A program made the position numbers and the translations under genes. The notes beneath the pieces are model-generated. The model saw only the letters and a list, made by a program, of their open reading frames with translations. It did no database searches and was not told the DNA's origin. From Streptomyces sp. A1136 (GTDB taxonomy: Bacteria > Actinomycetota > Actinomycetes > Streptomycetales > Streptomycetaceae), in assembly GCF_004795055.1 (NCBI RefSeq), contig NZ_SSBJ01000016.1:1-64000 (forward strand): a stretch of DNA of 64,000 nt. Direction: 5' to 3'. Below are positions 36,320-45,977 of this stretch, piece after piece. Numbering within the stretch: position 1 is the first letter of the stretch; each line of letters starts with the position of its first letter.

Positions 36320-37692
36320 TTGGCCGCGCGCCCCTTGCGGCGGCTGCGGCGCTCCCCGCCCCGGGTCCGGCCGTCCAGCGCGATCCACATCCGGACCTCG
36401 GTCCCGCCGAGCACCGAGCGGCCCAGCCGGACGTCACCGCCCGTGGACTCCGCGACCCGGCGCACGATGTCCAGGCCGAGCCCCGTGGAGCCGTCCCGGC
36501 CGCCGTCGTTGCCGCGCCTGAGGGCCGCGTCGGGATCGGCTATCCCCGAACCGGCGTCCGAGACCAGGACGATCACGGCGTCCCCCGCGTCGTGCACGTC
36601 GACCGCGAAGGGGGTCCCCTCGGGGGTGTGCCGGAAGACGTTGCCCAACAGCGCGTCCAAGGCGGCCGCCAGCTCGGGCCGGGCCACGGGGATGCGTACG
36701 GGACCGTCCACCCCGGCGAGGCGGACCTCGCGCCCCTCGTCCTCCGCGAGCGCCGACCAGAACGCCATCCGGTCCCGGATCACCTCCGAGGCGTCGCAAC
36801 CCGCCCCCGCCCCGGGGCCGCCCGGGACGGCCGGGGCACGCTGCTCACGGGCGGTACGGATGATCGTGTCGACCTCCCGCTCCAGTTGCTCCACGGCCTC
36901 CCGCGTCTGCTCGGCGGCCGGGCCGTCCCCGAGGGAGGCCGCGTTGAGCCGCAGCACCGTCAAGGGTGTCCGCAACCGGTGCGACAGGTCCGCGGCCAGC
37001 TCCCGCTCGTTGGCCAGCAGTTCCACCACCCGGTCGGCCATCGCGTTGAACGCGACGGCCGCCGAGCGCAGCTCCTTGGGGCCCTGTTCCGGCACGCGCA
37101 CCCCGAGCCGGCCCTGACCCAGCCGGTGCGCGGCGTCCGCGAGTCGTTCCGCAGGCCGTACCAGGCGGGCGCCGAGCCGGTCCGCGACCGCCACCGAGCC
37201 CACGATCAGGGCGAGCCCGACCCCGGCGAGTACCAGCCACGCGGTGGTGACGCCGTTGCTGACCTCGCTCTCCGGTACGTAGATCTCGATCACCGCGATG
37301 TCGCCGGAGCCGAGCGCGGTCGGCTGGAGCAACGCCGATCCGCCGCCCGCCACCGAGGCGGTCGTGGCCCGGCCCATCCGCCGGGTCTCCTCCACCGCGT
37401 GCGGGCCGGCCCAGCCCGCGCCGATGTCGACCGCCGTCCGGTCGCCGATCGCCGGGACGTGGACCGCCATCCGCTGGGCGGCGCCCATCTGCGTGGACTC
37501 GACCGCCTTGCGCAACTGGACCGGGTCGGTGGTGATGGACAGGGTCGGCGCCATGCTCGCGGCCTGCCGCTCGGCGTTGGAGAAGGCCCGGTCGCTGGCC
37601 ATCTCGCGGATCACCAGGCCCAGCGGGACGGCGAAGGCGATGACCACCATCGCGGTGACGGCGAGGCACACCTTGACCAGTGCCCACCTCAC
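36316..37692 (-). CDS. Sensor histidine kinase
   Basis: A 458-aa membrane sensor kinase. TM1 lies at about residues 5-28, an extracytoplasmic domain of ~120 aa follows, TM2 is at VTTAWLVLAGVGLALIVGSVA, then HAMP. The H-box is ELAADLSHRLRTPLTVLR. The ATPase domain shows ALLGNVFRHTPEG (N-box), VSDAGSGIADPD (G1) and STGLGLDIVRRVAES (G2). A basic tail ends the protein. The GTG at 37692 is 10 bases downstream of the response-regulator stop. The signal is unknown. Confidence 0.9.
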   Translation of the reverse strand: MRWALVKVCLAVTAMVVIAFAVPLGLVIREMASDRAFSNAERQAASMAPTLSITTDPVQLRKAVESTQMGAAQRMAVHVPAIGDRTAVDIGAGWAGPHAVEETRRMGRATTASVAGGGSALLQPTALGSGDIAVIEIYVPESEVSNGVTTAWLVLAGVGLALIVGSVAVADRLGARLVRPAERLADAAHRLGQGRLGVRVPEQGPKELRSAAVAFNAMADRVVELLANERELAADLSHRLRTPLTVLRLNAASLGDGPAAEQTREAVEQLEREVDTIIRTAREQRAPAVPGGPGAGAGCDASEVIRDRMAFWSALAEDEGREVRLAGVDGPVRIPVARPELAAALDALLGNVFRHTPEGTPFAVDVHDAGDAVIVLVSDAGSGIADPDAALRRGNDGGRDGSTGLGLDIVRRVAESTGGDVRLGRSVLGGTEVRMWIALDGRTRGGERRSRRKGRAAK

Positions 37693-37702
37693 GGCCGCCG
37701 CC

Positions 37703-38389
<687 letters not shown>

Positions 38390-38467
38390 GGCCGCACCGT
38401 AGTCCATTCGGGCGACCGGGCGGGGTGTCGGTCCACCCTTGGGGCGGGTGGTGCAGTATGTGCCCTC

Positions 38468-39013
38468 ATGCACCGGGGACTTCTGCACGCGTTCGCCTGG
38501 ACGCTCGCCACGGGGGCGGCGGTGACGCTGTCGTGGTGGGGCGTCCACACCGTCATGTCCGGAACGGCCTACGATCCCCCGCGCGCCGTTCCGCTGGCCG
38601 CGCTGCCGCTGTCCTCCTCCACGCAGGGCCCGGGGACGCCCACGGCCCCGCCCTCGTCCACCGCGACGCCGCCGCCCGGGTCCCCTTCGCCGTCCGCGTC
38701 CGACCCCGCGTCTGCCTCCGCGACGCCCCCGCCCTCCGACGCCAAGCCGAAGTCCCCGCCGCCGTCCCACCGGGCGGCGGGCGAGGAGTCCGGGGACGTG
38801 AAGGGCTACACCGTCTCGGGCGGCCGGGTGGTCTTCGACCTCGGCGCCGGCTCGGCCGAACTGGTTTCCGCGACACCGGCGGGAGGCTGGCGCATGCAGG
38901 TGTGGAAGCAGGACTACTGGATACGCGTGACCTTCACCCGGGACGGCCGCGAGGTGTCGGTGTTCTGCACCTGGTACAACGAGGCGCCGCGCGTGCAGAT
39001 CGACGACCGGTAG
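38468..39013 (+). CDS. Hypothetical membrane-anchored or secreted protein
   Basis: A 181-aa protein: an N-terminal membrane segment (LLHAFAWTLATGAAVTLSWWGVHTVM), a ~60-aa Pro/Ser/Thr linker, and a C-terminal ~75-aa beta-rich domain (GYTVSGGRVVFDLGAGSAELVSATPAGGWRMQVW...). I know no name for that domain. It is divergent from the two-component system with 78 bases between the starts, so it is a candidate target or sensor partner. Confidence 0.7.
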   Translation: MHRGLLHAFAWTLATGAAVTLSWWGVHTVMSGTAYDPPRAVPLAALPLSSSTQGPGTPTAPPSSTATPPPGSPSPSASDPASASATPPPSDAKPKSPPPSHRAAGEESGDVKGYTVSGGRVVFDLGAGSAELVSATPAGGWRMQVWKQDYWIRVTFTRDGREVSVFCTWYNEAPRVQIDDR

Positions 39014-39075
39014 GGACACCGCCGCCCCGGACGGGACGGACGACGCGGGACGGGACGACACCAGGGGAGACGGAC

Positions 39076-40578
39076 ATGGACGCAGCGCGGTACGTCACGG
39101 ACCTGGTCGGGGCGTGCGAGCGGTACGCCGACCGGCCCGCGATCGGCGCCGGCCCGGTCCTGCTGTCGTACGGGGACGTGCTGGCCCTGACCTACCGGCT
39201 GGCGGGCGCCCTGGAGGAACTCGGCGTGCGGCGCGGTACGGGGGTGGCCTGCGTGACGGCCGGGAACCCGTACGAGGTGCTGCCGGTGCGGCTGGCCCTC
39301 CACGTGCTGGGGGCGCGGCTGACCCAGGTGAGCGTGGGCCCGGCCACCCACGGCCTGGACTTCCTCCTGCGGGACTGCGAGCCGGTCCTCGTGGTCCACG
39401 ACACCCCGGTCCCGGACACCGGCGCCCCGCGGATCGCCCTCGCGGCGCTGCTGGAGCGGGCCGCCGCCCGGGAGGCACGGCCGCTGCCGGTGCGGGCGCG
39501 CGAGGAGGACCTGGCCCGGGTGACCTACACGGGCGGCACGACGGGACGACCCAAGGGGGTCGCCTCCACCTTCGCCGCGCTGGCGGCCCGTGACGCGGCC
39601 CGGAGCGCGGACACGGTGTACCTGTCGGTGACCTCCCTGGCCCAGCGCTCGGGCGGCCGCTGCCTGGAGCAACTGCGGGCGGGCGGGCGTTCGGAGATCC
39701 TGGGCGGTCCCTTCGACGCGGGCCGGTTCGCCGCCGCGTGCCGGCGGCTCGGGCCCGTTTCCACGTACCTGACGACCTCGATGGTGTACCGACTGCTGGA
39801 CGACCCGGTGACCGCCGCGGGCGTGCCCGGCCTGACGCGCGTCTCGTACGGGGACTCCCCCATCGCCCCCGAACGGCTGCGGCAGGCCCTGACCCGCTGG
39901 GGTCCGGAGGTGCGTTGGCGTCAGGGGTACGGGATGAACGAGGCCGGGGTGATCTGCCGTCTCTCGGAGGCCGACCACGACGCCGCCCGGGCCGCCCGCC
40001 CGGAGTCGGCGGCGTCGGTGGGGCGCCCGGCGCCCGGGGTCCGGGTGGAGGTGCGGGACGCGGACGGGACGGCGGCCCTGCCCCCCGGGGCCACCGGTGA
40101 GGTGTGGGTGCGTTCCCGGACGGTGATGGCCGGCTACTGGAAGCGGCCCGGGCTGACGGCGCGGGTGCTGCGCGACGGTTGGCTCCGGACGGGCGACCTC
40201 GGGCACCTCGACGCGGACGGGTACCTGTACCTCGTGGACCGGGTCAAGGACGTGGTGATGGTGGACGGGGAGAACATCTACTGCGGCCCGGTCGAGGCGG
40301 CGCTGACCCGGCACCCCGCCGTGGCCGAGGCGGCGGTGGTGGGGCGGCCGGACGCCGTCACCGGCGAACGGGTCTGCGCCTTCCTGGTCCCGGCGGCCGG
40401 GCACGTGCCCTCCGACGAGGCCGCCGCCGGGGCGTGCGCGACGGTGGCCGCCGAACTGGCCCCCGACCACCGGCCGACGACGGTGTTCTGGGTGGCGGCG
40501 CTGCCCCTGACGGACCGCGGCAAGCCGGACAAGCGCCGCCTGCGCGCGGCTGCCGCCGCCGGCGCGCCCGCCGTTTAG
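39076..40578 (+). CDS. AMP-forming acyl-CoA synthetase/ligase (ANL family)
   Basis: A 500-aa adenylating enzyme. The P-loop-like motif VTYTGGTTGRPKG, the A5 region WRQGYGMNEAGVICRLS, GWLRTGDLGHLDADGYLYLVDRVKD (A7/A8), and the catalytic Lys in LTDRGKPDKRRLR (A10) are all present, so it should be active. It activates a carboxylic acid with ATP, then loads CoA. The substrate is not evident, and no carrier or dehydrogenase partner adjoins it. The ATG at 39076 has aggggaga upstream. Confidence 0.85.
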   Translation: MDAARYVTDLVGACERYADRPAIGAGPVLLSYGDVLALTYRLAGALEELGVRRGTGVACVTAGNPYEVLPVRLALHVLGARLTQVSVGPATHGLDFLLRDCEPVLVVHDTPVPDTGAPRIALAALLERAAAREARPLPVRAREEDLARVTYTGGTTGRPKGVASTFAALAARDAARSADTVYLSVTSLAQRSGGRCLEQLRAGGRSEILGGPFDAGRFAAACRRLGPVSTYLTTSMVYRLLDDPVTAAGVPGLTRVSYGDSPIAPERLRQALTRWGPEVRWRQGYGMNEAGVICRLSEADHDAARAARPESAASVGRPAPGVRVEVRDADGTAALPPGATGEVWVRSRTVMAGYWKRPGLTARVLRDGWLRTGDLGHLDADGYLYLVDRVKDVVMVDGENIYCGPVEAALTRHPAVAEAAVVGRPDAVTGERVCAFLVPAAGHVPSDEAAAGACATVAAELAPDHRPTTVFWVAALPLTDRGKPDKRRLRAAAAAGAPAV

Positions 40579-40594
40579 CGGAACCCCGCGGGGC

Positions 40595-41461
40595 TCAGCG
40601 GAACACCGAGGGCGGGGGCTCCGGCGAGGCCACCGCCGAGGCGTCCGCGACCGGGACCGCGCCGCCGGCGAAGTCCGCCAGGGCCCGGCCGTGCTCGACC
40701 CGTCCCGGGTGCGGGTCGCTCGCCACCCGTCGGGTGAACTCGGCGACCGGAAGCTCCCGGTCGGCGGCGACGAGCACCGCGTTGCCGAAACGTTTCCCCC
40801 GCCACACCACGGGGTCGGCGGCCACGGCCAGTTCGGCGAACCGGGAGCCGGCGGTGGCGATCTGGCCCCGCAGGTGGGTGAGCGGGGGACCGTCCGTCAG
40901 GTTCGCCGCGTACCACCCGGTGGGCGCGAGCGCCCGGCGTACCTCGTCCAGGAACTCGGCGCTGGTCAGGTGGGCCGGGGTGCGGGAGCCGCTGAACACG
41001 TCCGCGATGACCAGGTCCGCCCAGCCGTCCGGCACCTTGGCCAGCCCGGCCCGCGCGTCCACCGCCCGGACGCGCACCCGCGCCTGGGGGTCCAGCGGCA
41101 GGTGTTCCCGTACGAAGGCCACCAGGGCGGAGTCGATCTCCACCACCTGCTGGGTGGAGCGTGGGCGGCTCGCGGCGGTGTAGCGGGCCAGGGTCAGGGC
41201 TCCGCCGCCCAGGTGCACCACGTTCAGGGGGCGGCGGGCGGGCGCGACGAGGTCGATGAGGTGGCCGATCCGCCGCTGGTAGGCGAAGTCCAGGTACAAG
41301 GGGTCGGCCAGGTCGACGTGTGACTGCGGTGCCCCGTCGATGAGCAGCGTCCACGCCCGGGCGCGCTCGCGGTCGGGTGCCAGCTCCGCCCGGCCGCCGT
41401 CCACCTGTCCGACGACCGGCTCGCCGGTCCCGCGCCGCTTGTCCCTGCTCTTACCGGCCAT
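40595..41461 (-). CDS. Spermidine synthase-like methyltransferase-fold protein
   Basis: A 288-aa class I Rossmann protein similar to spermine/spermidine synthases. It has PLNVVHLGGGALTLARYTAAS (nucleotide loop), QVVEIDSALVAFVREHL (acidic end of strand 2) and DLVIADVFSGSRTPAHLTS. The last named region replaces the usual polyamine-site motif, so aminopropyl transfer is not assured; many actinobacterial members have unknown roles. The ATG at 41461 gives MAGKSRDKR, a basic start. Confidence 0.75.
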   Translation of the reverse strand: MAGKSRDKRRGTGEPVVGQVDGGRAELAPDRERARAWTLLIDGAPQSHVDLADPLYLDFAYQRRIGHLIDLVAPARRPLNVVHLGGGALTLARYTAASRPRSTQQVVEIDSALVAFVREHLPLDPQARVRVRAVDARAGLAKVPDGWADLVIADVFSGSRTPAHLTSAEFLDEVRRALAPTGWYAANLTDGPPLTHLRGQIATAGSRFAELAVAADPVVWRGKRFGNAVLVAADRELPVAEFTRRVASDPHPGRVEHGRALADFAGGAVPVADASAVASPEPPPSVFR

Positions 41462-41529
41462 GGCCCCAGTATGACCGCAGCGCACGGCCGTCGCGTCCGG
41501 CCCTCCCGCCGTCTTGGCTGGTCAGCGCC

Positions 41530-41985
41530 TCAGCGACAGTTGTCCGCCGCTTCGATCAGCCGGGCGGCCTCACCGAGCGCGGCGCGCAGCACGTCGGGGT
41601 CGGTGACCGGCCCCACGGCGTCCGGCGGCAGCAGCCAGGCCGCGTCCCCGGCCGCCGGCGGGGCGTCCGCGGCGCCTCCGGCCAGGTCGCCGAAGCGCAT
41701 GCCCCGCCCGTTGGTCTGCGTACAGGCGCTGCCCGGCAGGTCCCAGGCGTCGGCCGTGCCGGGCGGGACGAGGAAGCCCAGGGTGGCGCCCGAGCCGTCG
41801 TGCAGGACGGGCCCGACGCCGGGGGCGGTGTGGCCGGTCGCGCGGCGGATGATGTCGACCGCCTCCAGGCCCTGGCGGGTGGGTACGGTCACCAGATCGG
41901 GCGCGTCGGCCGGTCCTCCCGCCGTCAGGGCTGCGCCCGGCCGGGGCGCGGTGTTCGTTCCAGTGCTCTCCATGCCGCCCTCCAT
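41530..41985 (-). CDS. Conserved hypothetical protein divergent from the XRE/TPR regulator
   Basis: A 151-aa soluble protein with VDIIRRATGHTAPGVGPVLHD, LGFLVPPGTADAWDLPGSACTQTNG and an acidic C-terminal helix ending IEAADNCR. I recognise the sequence type as common in streptomycetes but know no function. ATGs at 41985 and 41973 are both possible; upstream ggagg favours 41985. It is divergent from the regulator gene, which suggests a regulator/partner pair. Confidence 0.6.
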   Translation of the reverse strand: MEGGMESTGTNTAPRPGAALTAGGPADAPDLVTVPTRQGLEAVDIIRRATGHTAPGVGPVLHDGSGATLGFLVPPGTADAWDLPGSACTQTNGRGMRFGDLAGGAADAPPAAGDAAWLLPPDAVGPVTDPDVLRAALGEAARLIEAADNCR

Positions 41986-42061
41986 CAAGGGAACCCCTCC
42001 TCGATCCGCGTACGAGCCACTCCGCATGGGTTCAACGCGGCGGGACGTCAACGGGTGCGGC

Positions 42062-42118
42062 GCAACGTTGCCGCAAAGGATGGCAGTTCATGGCGGATCG
42101 TGGGTGAGATATCCGTTT
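42062..42118. promoter_or_regulatory. Palindromes in the divergent gap before the XRE/TPR regulator
   Basis: GCAACGTTGC (42062-42071) is a perfect 10-bp palindrome. Downstream, ATCCG and CGGAT flank the ttttgtaggcaaac stretch (about 42110-42134). Either could be an operator for the divergent genes. No regulator can be named. Confidence 0.35.
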
Positions 42119-42217
42119 TGTAGGCAAACATCGGATGAACGGTCCTCCGGCGGCGGTACGTTCGTGCCCGCCGGGCACGAGTCTGTACAAAGCCCGAAGT
42201 CCAGAGAGGCCACGTCC

Positions 42218-43543
42218 ATGGCGGCGTCCCCCCACTCACCCAACACCGCCTTCCGGCGGCTGCGCGGCGCCCACTCCCCCGCGGAGTTCGCGGCCATGGT
42301 GCGTCGCGCGGCGCGCGAGATCGGCGAAACGGTTTCCTGCGACGCCCGTTACATCGGCCGGGTCGAGTCGGGGGAGATCCGCTGCCCGAACTACGCCTAC
42401 GAGCGGGTGTTCCTGCACATGTTCCCCGGTCGCACGACGGCCGATCTCGGCTTCTTCCCGCGCGAGTCGGTGCGCGGCCGCTCGGGCCGGCGCACCGCAC
42501 CCGCGCCTCCCGTCCCCGTCCACCTCGTCCCCCGTTCCAAGGAGAGTGACGTGCTGCGTCGCGCGTTCATGGCCGGCGGCTCCGCGACCGTGGCGGCCGC
42601 GACGCTCGGCTTCACCGTGCCCGGCGACTCGCGCCGGCCACCGTCCCGGGCCGGGGCGAGCGAGGCCGCCGCCGTCGAGGACGCCGTACGCCAGATCCGG
42701 CTGCTGGACGACCGGCACGGCGCCGACGCCCTGTACCGCAGGGCGGCCGAACCACTGCGTGCCGCCTACGCGTTGCTCGACGCGGGGGCCACCCGCCAGT
42801 CGACCGAGGACCGGCTGCACGCGGGCGCCGGGGAACTGGCCGTCTCCGTGGGCTGGCTGGCCCACGATTCGGGCCGTTTCGAGGACGCCCGCTCGCACTA
42901 CGCGGAGGCCCTGGCGACGGCCCGGGTGGCGGGGAACGCGGCCCTGGAGGCGCACGCCTTCAGCAACATGGCCTTCCTGGCGCGGGACTGCGGCCGGCCG
43001 CGCGAGTCGGTGCGCGCCGCCCAGGCGGGCCGTCGCGCCGCGCGTTCGCTGGGCTCCCCGCGGCTGCTCTCGCTCCTCGCGCTGCGGGAGGCGGGCGGCT
43101 GGGCGGGGTTGGGCGAGCGGAAGTCCTGCGAGGAGGCGCTGGCGCGGGCGCACACGGAGTTCGCCCGGGGCGGGACGGGCGAGGACCCGGAGTGGATGAG
43201 CTTCTTCGGCGAGGCCGAGCTGGAGTCCCTGGAGTCCCGGTGCTGGGCCGCTCTCGGGGAGTACGCGCGCGCCGCCCGGCACGCCCGGCGGGCGGCGGAC
43301 CTCCAGGACCCGCACTTCGCGCGGAACGTGGCCTTCTACACCGCCGAACTCGCCGGCGACCTGGCCCACGCGGGGGCGCCCGACGAGGCCGCCTGGGCGG
43401 GGGACCGGGTGCTGGACCTGCTCACCGAGGTCCAGTCGACCCGCGTGCGCTCCATGCTGGCGACGACCGCCCGCACCCTGCTCCCCCACCAGCGCTCCCC
43501 GCGCGTGGCCGCGTTCCTGTCCCGTCAGGCGGCGCCGTTCTGA
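42218..43543 (+). CDS. XRE-type regulator with TPR-like repeats (NsdA-like architecture)
   Basis: A 441-aa protein. The N-terminal ~75 residues form an HTH-like domain (SPAEFAAMVRRAAREIGETV, then CDARYIGRVESGEIRC). A Pro/Arg linker and a short hydrophobic patch (FMAGGSATVAAATLGF) follow. From about residue 190 to the end there are helical repeats with TPR character (GRFEDARSHYAEALATARVAGN; GEYARAARHARRAADLQD). This architecture resembles NsdA and related Streptomyces regulators of antibiotic production and sporulation. ATG at 42218. Confidence 0.7.
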   Translation: MAASPHSPNTAFRRLRGAHSPAEFAAMVRRAAREIGETVSCDARYIGRVESGEIRCPNYAYERVFLHMFPGRTTADLGFFPRESVRGRSGRRTAPAPPVPVHLVPRSKESDVLRRAFMAGGSATVAAATLGFTVPGDSRRPPSRAGASEAAAVEDAVRQIRLLDDRHGADALYRRAAEPLRAAYALLDAGATRQSTEDRLHAGAGELAVSVGWLAHDSGRFEDARSHYAEALATARVAGNAALEAHAFSNMAFLARDCGRPRESVRAAQAGRRAARSLGSPRLLSLLALREAGGWAGLGERKSCEEALARAHTEFARGGTGEDPEWMSFFGEAELESLESRCWAALGEYARAARHARRAADLQDPHFARNVAFYTAELAGDLAHAGAPDEAAWAGDRVLDLLTEVQSTRVRSMLATTARTLLPHQRSPRVAAFLSRQAAPF

Positions 43544-43573
43544 TACCGCGCCGTTCCACCGCCGCGGCGCGGA

Positions 43574-43915
43574 TCAGGTGCCGACGTACTCGTACACCGC
43601 GCCGTCGGGATGGCGCAAGACCGCCCGCCGCCCGTTGGGCGTGTCCGTCGGGGCCCCGACCAGCTCCGCCCCGGCCTCCACCCCGGTCGCCACCACCGCG
43701 TCGAGGTCGGCGACGCCCAGGGTGGCCGAGACCCCGGCGAACCGCGCCGCGACCTCCGGCGGGCCCGTGAACAGCAGGAACGGTCCGACGCTCGCCAAGT
43801 CCAGCCCGGCGAAGGCGAACCGTGCCGGCGTCTCGCCCGTCAGCTTCTCGTAGAAGGGCAGGGCCCGTTCGAGGTCGTTCACTCGGCGCCGCAGCACCAC
43901 GGAAGTGATCGTCAT
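43574..43915 (-). CDS. VOC/glyoxalase-family protein
   Basis: A 113-aa single VOC domain: MTITSVVLRRRVNDLERALPFYEKLTGE at the start, and RRAVLRHPDGAVYEYVGT at the end. Substrate unknown. The start at 43915 opens directly on the first strand of the fold. It lies convergent to the XRE/TPR gene and downstream of a histidine phosphatase gene on the same strand, 58 bases apart. Confidence 0.8.
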   Translation of the reverse strand: MTITSVVLRRRVNDLERALPFYEKLTGETPARFAFAGLDLASVGPFLLFTGPPEVAARFAGVSATLGVADLDAVVATGVEAGAELVGAPTDTPNGRRAVLRHPDGAVYEYVGT

Positions 43916-43973
43916 GCGTCGATCCTCGCAGCCGAACCCCAACGGCGGTATGACGCACGGCACTTGACGCGGC

Positions 43974-44570
43974 CTAGCCGTCCAGGTGCCCCGTGTCGTT
44001 CCAGCGTTCCAGCGCCGGGGCGCCGTACGCCCAGCCCAGGACCGACAGGGAGGTGGGGTCCAGCCTGATGCGGGCACCGAAGGAGGCCTCGAAGCCGAGC
44101 CAGCGGGCGGCGAGGGTGCGCAGGATGTGGCCGTGCGCGAAGACGAGGACGTCCCGCTCCGCCGACCGGGCCCAGGCGACGACCTCGTCCGCGCGGGCCG
44201 CGACGTCGGCGACGGATTCGCCGCCCGGCACCCCGTCGCGCCAGATGAGCCAGCCCGGCCGGACCGCCTGGATCTCGGCCGGGGTCATGCCCTCGTAATC
44301 GCCGTAGTCCCACTCCATCAGCGTGTCCCACGGTTCGGCCCGCACCCCGAAGCCCGCCAGGTCACAGCTCTCGGCGGCCCGGACCAGCGGACTGGTGCGC
44401 ACCTCCAGGCCGCGCAGGCCCGCCCACGGGTCCCGCGCCAGCCGCTCGCCCAGCAGTTTCGCCCCCTGCCGACCCTCCTCCAGCAACGGCACGTCCGTGC
44501 GTCCGGTGTGCTTGCCGAGCCGGGACCACGCCGTCTGTCCGTGGCGGGCCAGCAGGATGCGGGGGGCCAT
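43974..44570 (-). CDS. Histidine phosphatase family protein
   Basis: A 198-aa phosphoglycerate-mutase-like phosphatase. The catalytic signature LLARHGQTAW lies at the N-terminus. The second arginine is in RTSPLVRAAES, the Glu in MEWDYGDYEGM, and the second His in LVFAHGHILRTLAARWLG. All residues needed for phosphatase chemistry are present. The substrate is unknown (phosphosugar or similar). A palindrome lies 36 bases upstream of the start. Confidence 0.9.
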   Translation of the reverse strand: MAPRILLARHGQTAWSRLGKHTGRTDVPLLEEGRQGAKLLGERLARDPWAGLRGLEVRTSPLVRAAESCDLAGFGVRAEPWDTLMEWDYGDYEGMTPAEIQAVRPGWLIWRDGVPGGESVADVAARADEVVAWARSAERDVLVFAHGHILRTLAARWLGFEASFGARIRLDPTSLSVLGWAYGAPALERWNDTGHLDG

Positions 44571-44605
44571 GCGCTTTTCTCCCGGTTCCGGTGGATTGAT
44601 TTGCG

Positions 44606-44622
44606 GACGTACGAAATACGTC
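44606..44622. promoter_or_regulatory. 17-bp palindrome upstream of the histidine phosphatase gene
   Basis: GACGTA (44606-44611), spacer cgaaa, TACGTC (44617-44622): a perfect inverted repeat in the 225-bp gap between the divergent phosphatase and nuclease genes. It is much closer to the phosphatase start. A repressor site is likely, but no regulator is adjacent. Confidence 0.4.
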
Positions 44623-44795
44623 TGTATCGGTACGGATGCGTCCGTCCATCATCCACGACGCGGCGGCGGGGCACCGCGCCGCCTCCGTCCCACCGTCGTC
44701 CCACCGACCGTCCCACCGGCAGTCCTCCCGGGCGACGCAGCCGGATTTCGGACGGAGGGCCACGATTGTCGGTGGCGGATGGGACACTTCCGCCC

Positions 44796-45977
44796 GTGAG
44801 CTCCTACCCGCCCAGCGTCCCTCCGCAGACGACACCGCAGACGACCCCCCTGCGGCAGCGGCTCGCCGACCTGCGCGGCCCCGCCGTGCCGCCCCGCCCG
44901 CTCGACGCCCGCGCGCTCGCCGCCCTGGCGGCCAACCCCGGCTGCGGCAGACGGGCCCTGCTCGACGGCGCCGGCGTGGACAAGACGGCCCTCGCCGCGG
45001 CCCTCGGCTCGCCCTCCGCCTTCGGCCAGTCACAGTTCGCCATCATCCGGGGCAACTCCTTCGAGGCCAAGGTCAAGGGCGACGGCGGGGCGGAGCTGCT
45101 GCGCCTGGTGTACGAGCGCCTCGGCGCCGGAGCCGAGCCGCCCGGGCCGGCCGCCCTCTTGCCCGACCTCACCGCCGCCGGTCCCCAGGGCCGCGCCGCC
45201 CGTACCGCCCTCGCGCTCCGCGAGGCCACCACCGCCGGCTCCTGGACGCTGCTCGACCACCCGATGCTGGCCCTGGAGGTGGCGGGCTCCCCCGCGTACC
45301 TGGAGCCGGACGCCGTCGTGGTGCACCCCGACGGCCGCTGGACGGTGGTGGAGATCAAGTCGTTCCCGATGATCGACGGGAGCGCCGACCCGGCGAAGGT
45401 CGGCGCCGCCGCCCGACAGGCGGCCGTGTACGTCCTGGCCCTGGAGGGCACCGCCGAGAAGCTGCCCGGGGCCACCGTGGGCCACGAGGTGGTGTTGGTC
45501 TGCCCGAAGGACTTCTCCAACCTGCCGACCGCCGCGCTGGTCGACGTCCGCCGGGAGCGGGCCGTCACCCGTCGCCAGTTGGAGCGGCTGACCCGGGTGG
45601 AGGAGCTGGCCGCCCTGCTGCCCGAGCACCTGTGCTTCGATCCCGCCCGGCCGGCCGAGGAGCTCACCGAGGCCGTCTCGGCGGTCCCCGCCTCCTACGC
45701 CCCCGAGTGCCTGGCCGCCTGTGAGCTGGCATTCCACTGCCGGCAGCGGGCCCGCGCCGCCGACGAGGTGGGCACCCTCGGCCGGTCCTTGCGGGCCGAG
45801 CTGGGCGGACTGGGCACCGTCGAGGAGGCCTTGGCCGCCGCCGAGGGCGGACCCGCCGAGGACCCGACCGCGGCCGCGCTGCACCGGGCCGCCCGACTGC
45901 GGGCCGAGGCGCTGGCACTCGCGTCGTCCCGCACCCCGTCGTCGCAGGACCCGGAGGGTTCCGCATGCCCCTGCTGA
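44796..45977 (+). CDS. PD-(D/E)XK nuclease with probable 4Fe-4S cluster (Cas4/AddB/Dna2-like)
   Basis: A 393-aa RecB-type nuclease, first of a coupled three-gene set. Seen: RGNSFEAKV (E90), PAYLEPDAVVV (D172), WTVVEIKSF (E186, K188) and RQAAVYVLA (Q208, Y212), which together form the PD-(D/E)XK core with the QxxxY motif. Cys50 near the N-terminus plus C305-X3-C309-X5-C315 match the one-plus-three cysteine pattern of the Fe-S clusters in Cas4, AddB and Dna2. The expected activity is metal-dependent DNA exo- or endonuclease. The start is GTG 44796, with another in-frame GTG at 44772. Its 3' end overlaps the next gene by 13 bp. Confidence 0.75.
   Translation: MSSYPPSVPPQTTPQTTPLRQRLADLRGPAVPPRPLDARALAALAANPGCGRRALLDGAGVDKTALAAALGSPSAFGQSQFAIIRGNSFEAKVKGDGGAELLRLVYERLGAGAEPPGPAALLPDLTAAGPQGRAARTALALREATTAGSWTLLDHPMLALEVAGSPAYLEPDAVVVHPDGRWTVVEIKSFPMIDGSADPAKVGAAARQAAVYVLALEGTAEKLPGATVGHEVVLVCPKDFSNLPTAALVDVRRERAVTRRQLERLTRVEELAALLPEHLCFDPARPAEELTEAVSAVPASYAPECLAACELAFHCRQRARAADEVGTLGRSLRAELGGLGTVEEALAAAEGGPAEDPTAAALHRAARLRAEALALASSRTPSSQDPEGSACPC

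Noticed and set aside
40595..41461. A true polyamine biosynthesis enzyme
   Set aside because: The fold is similar but the usual substrate-site motif is replaced and no polyamine genes adjoin, so only spermidine-synthase-like is claimed.
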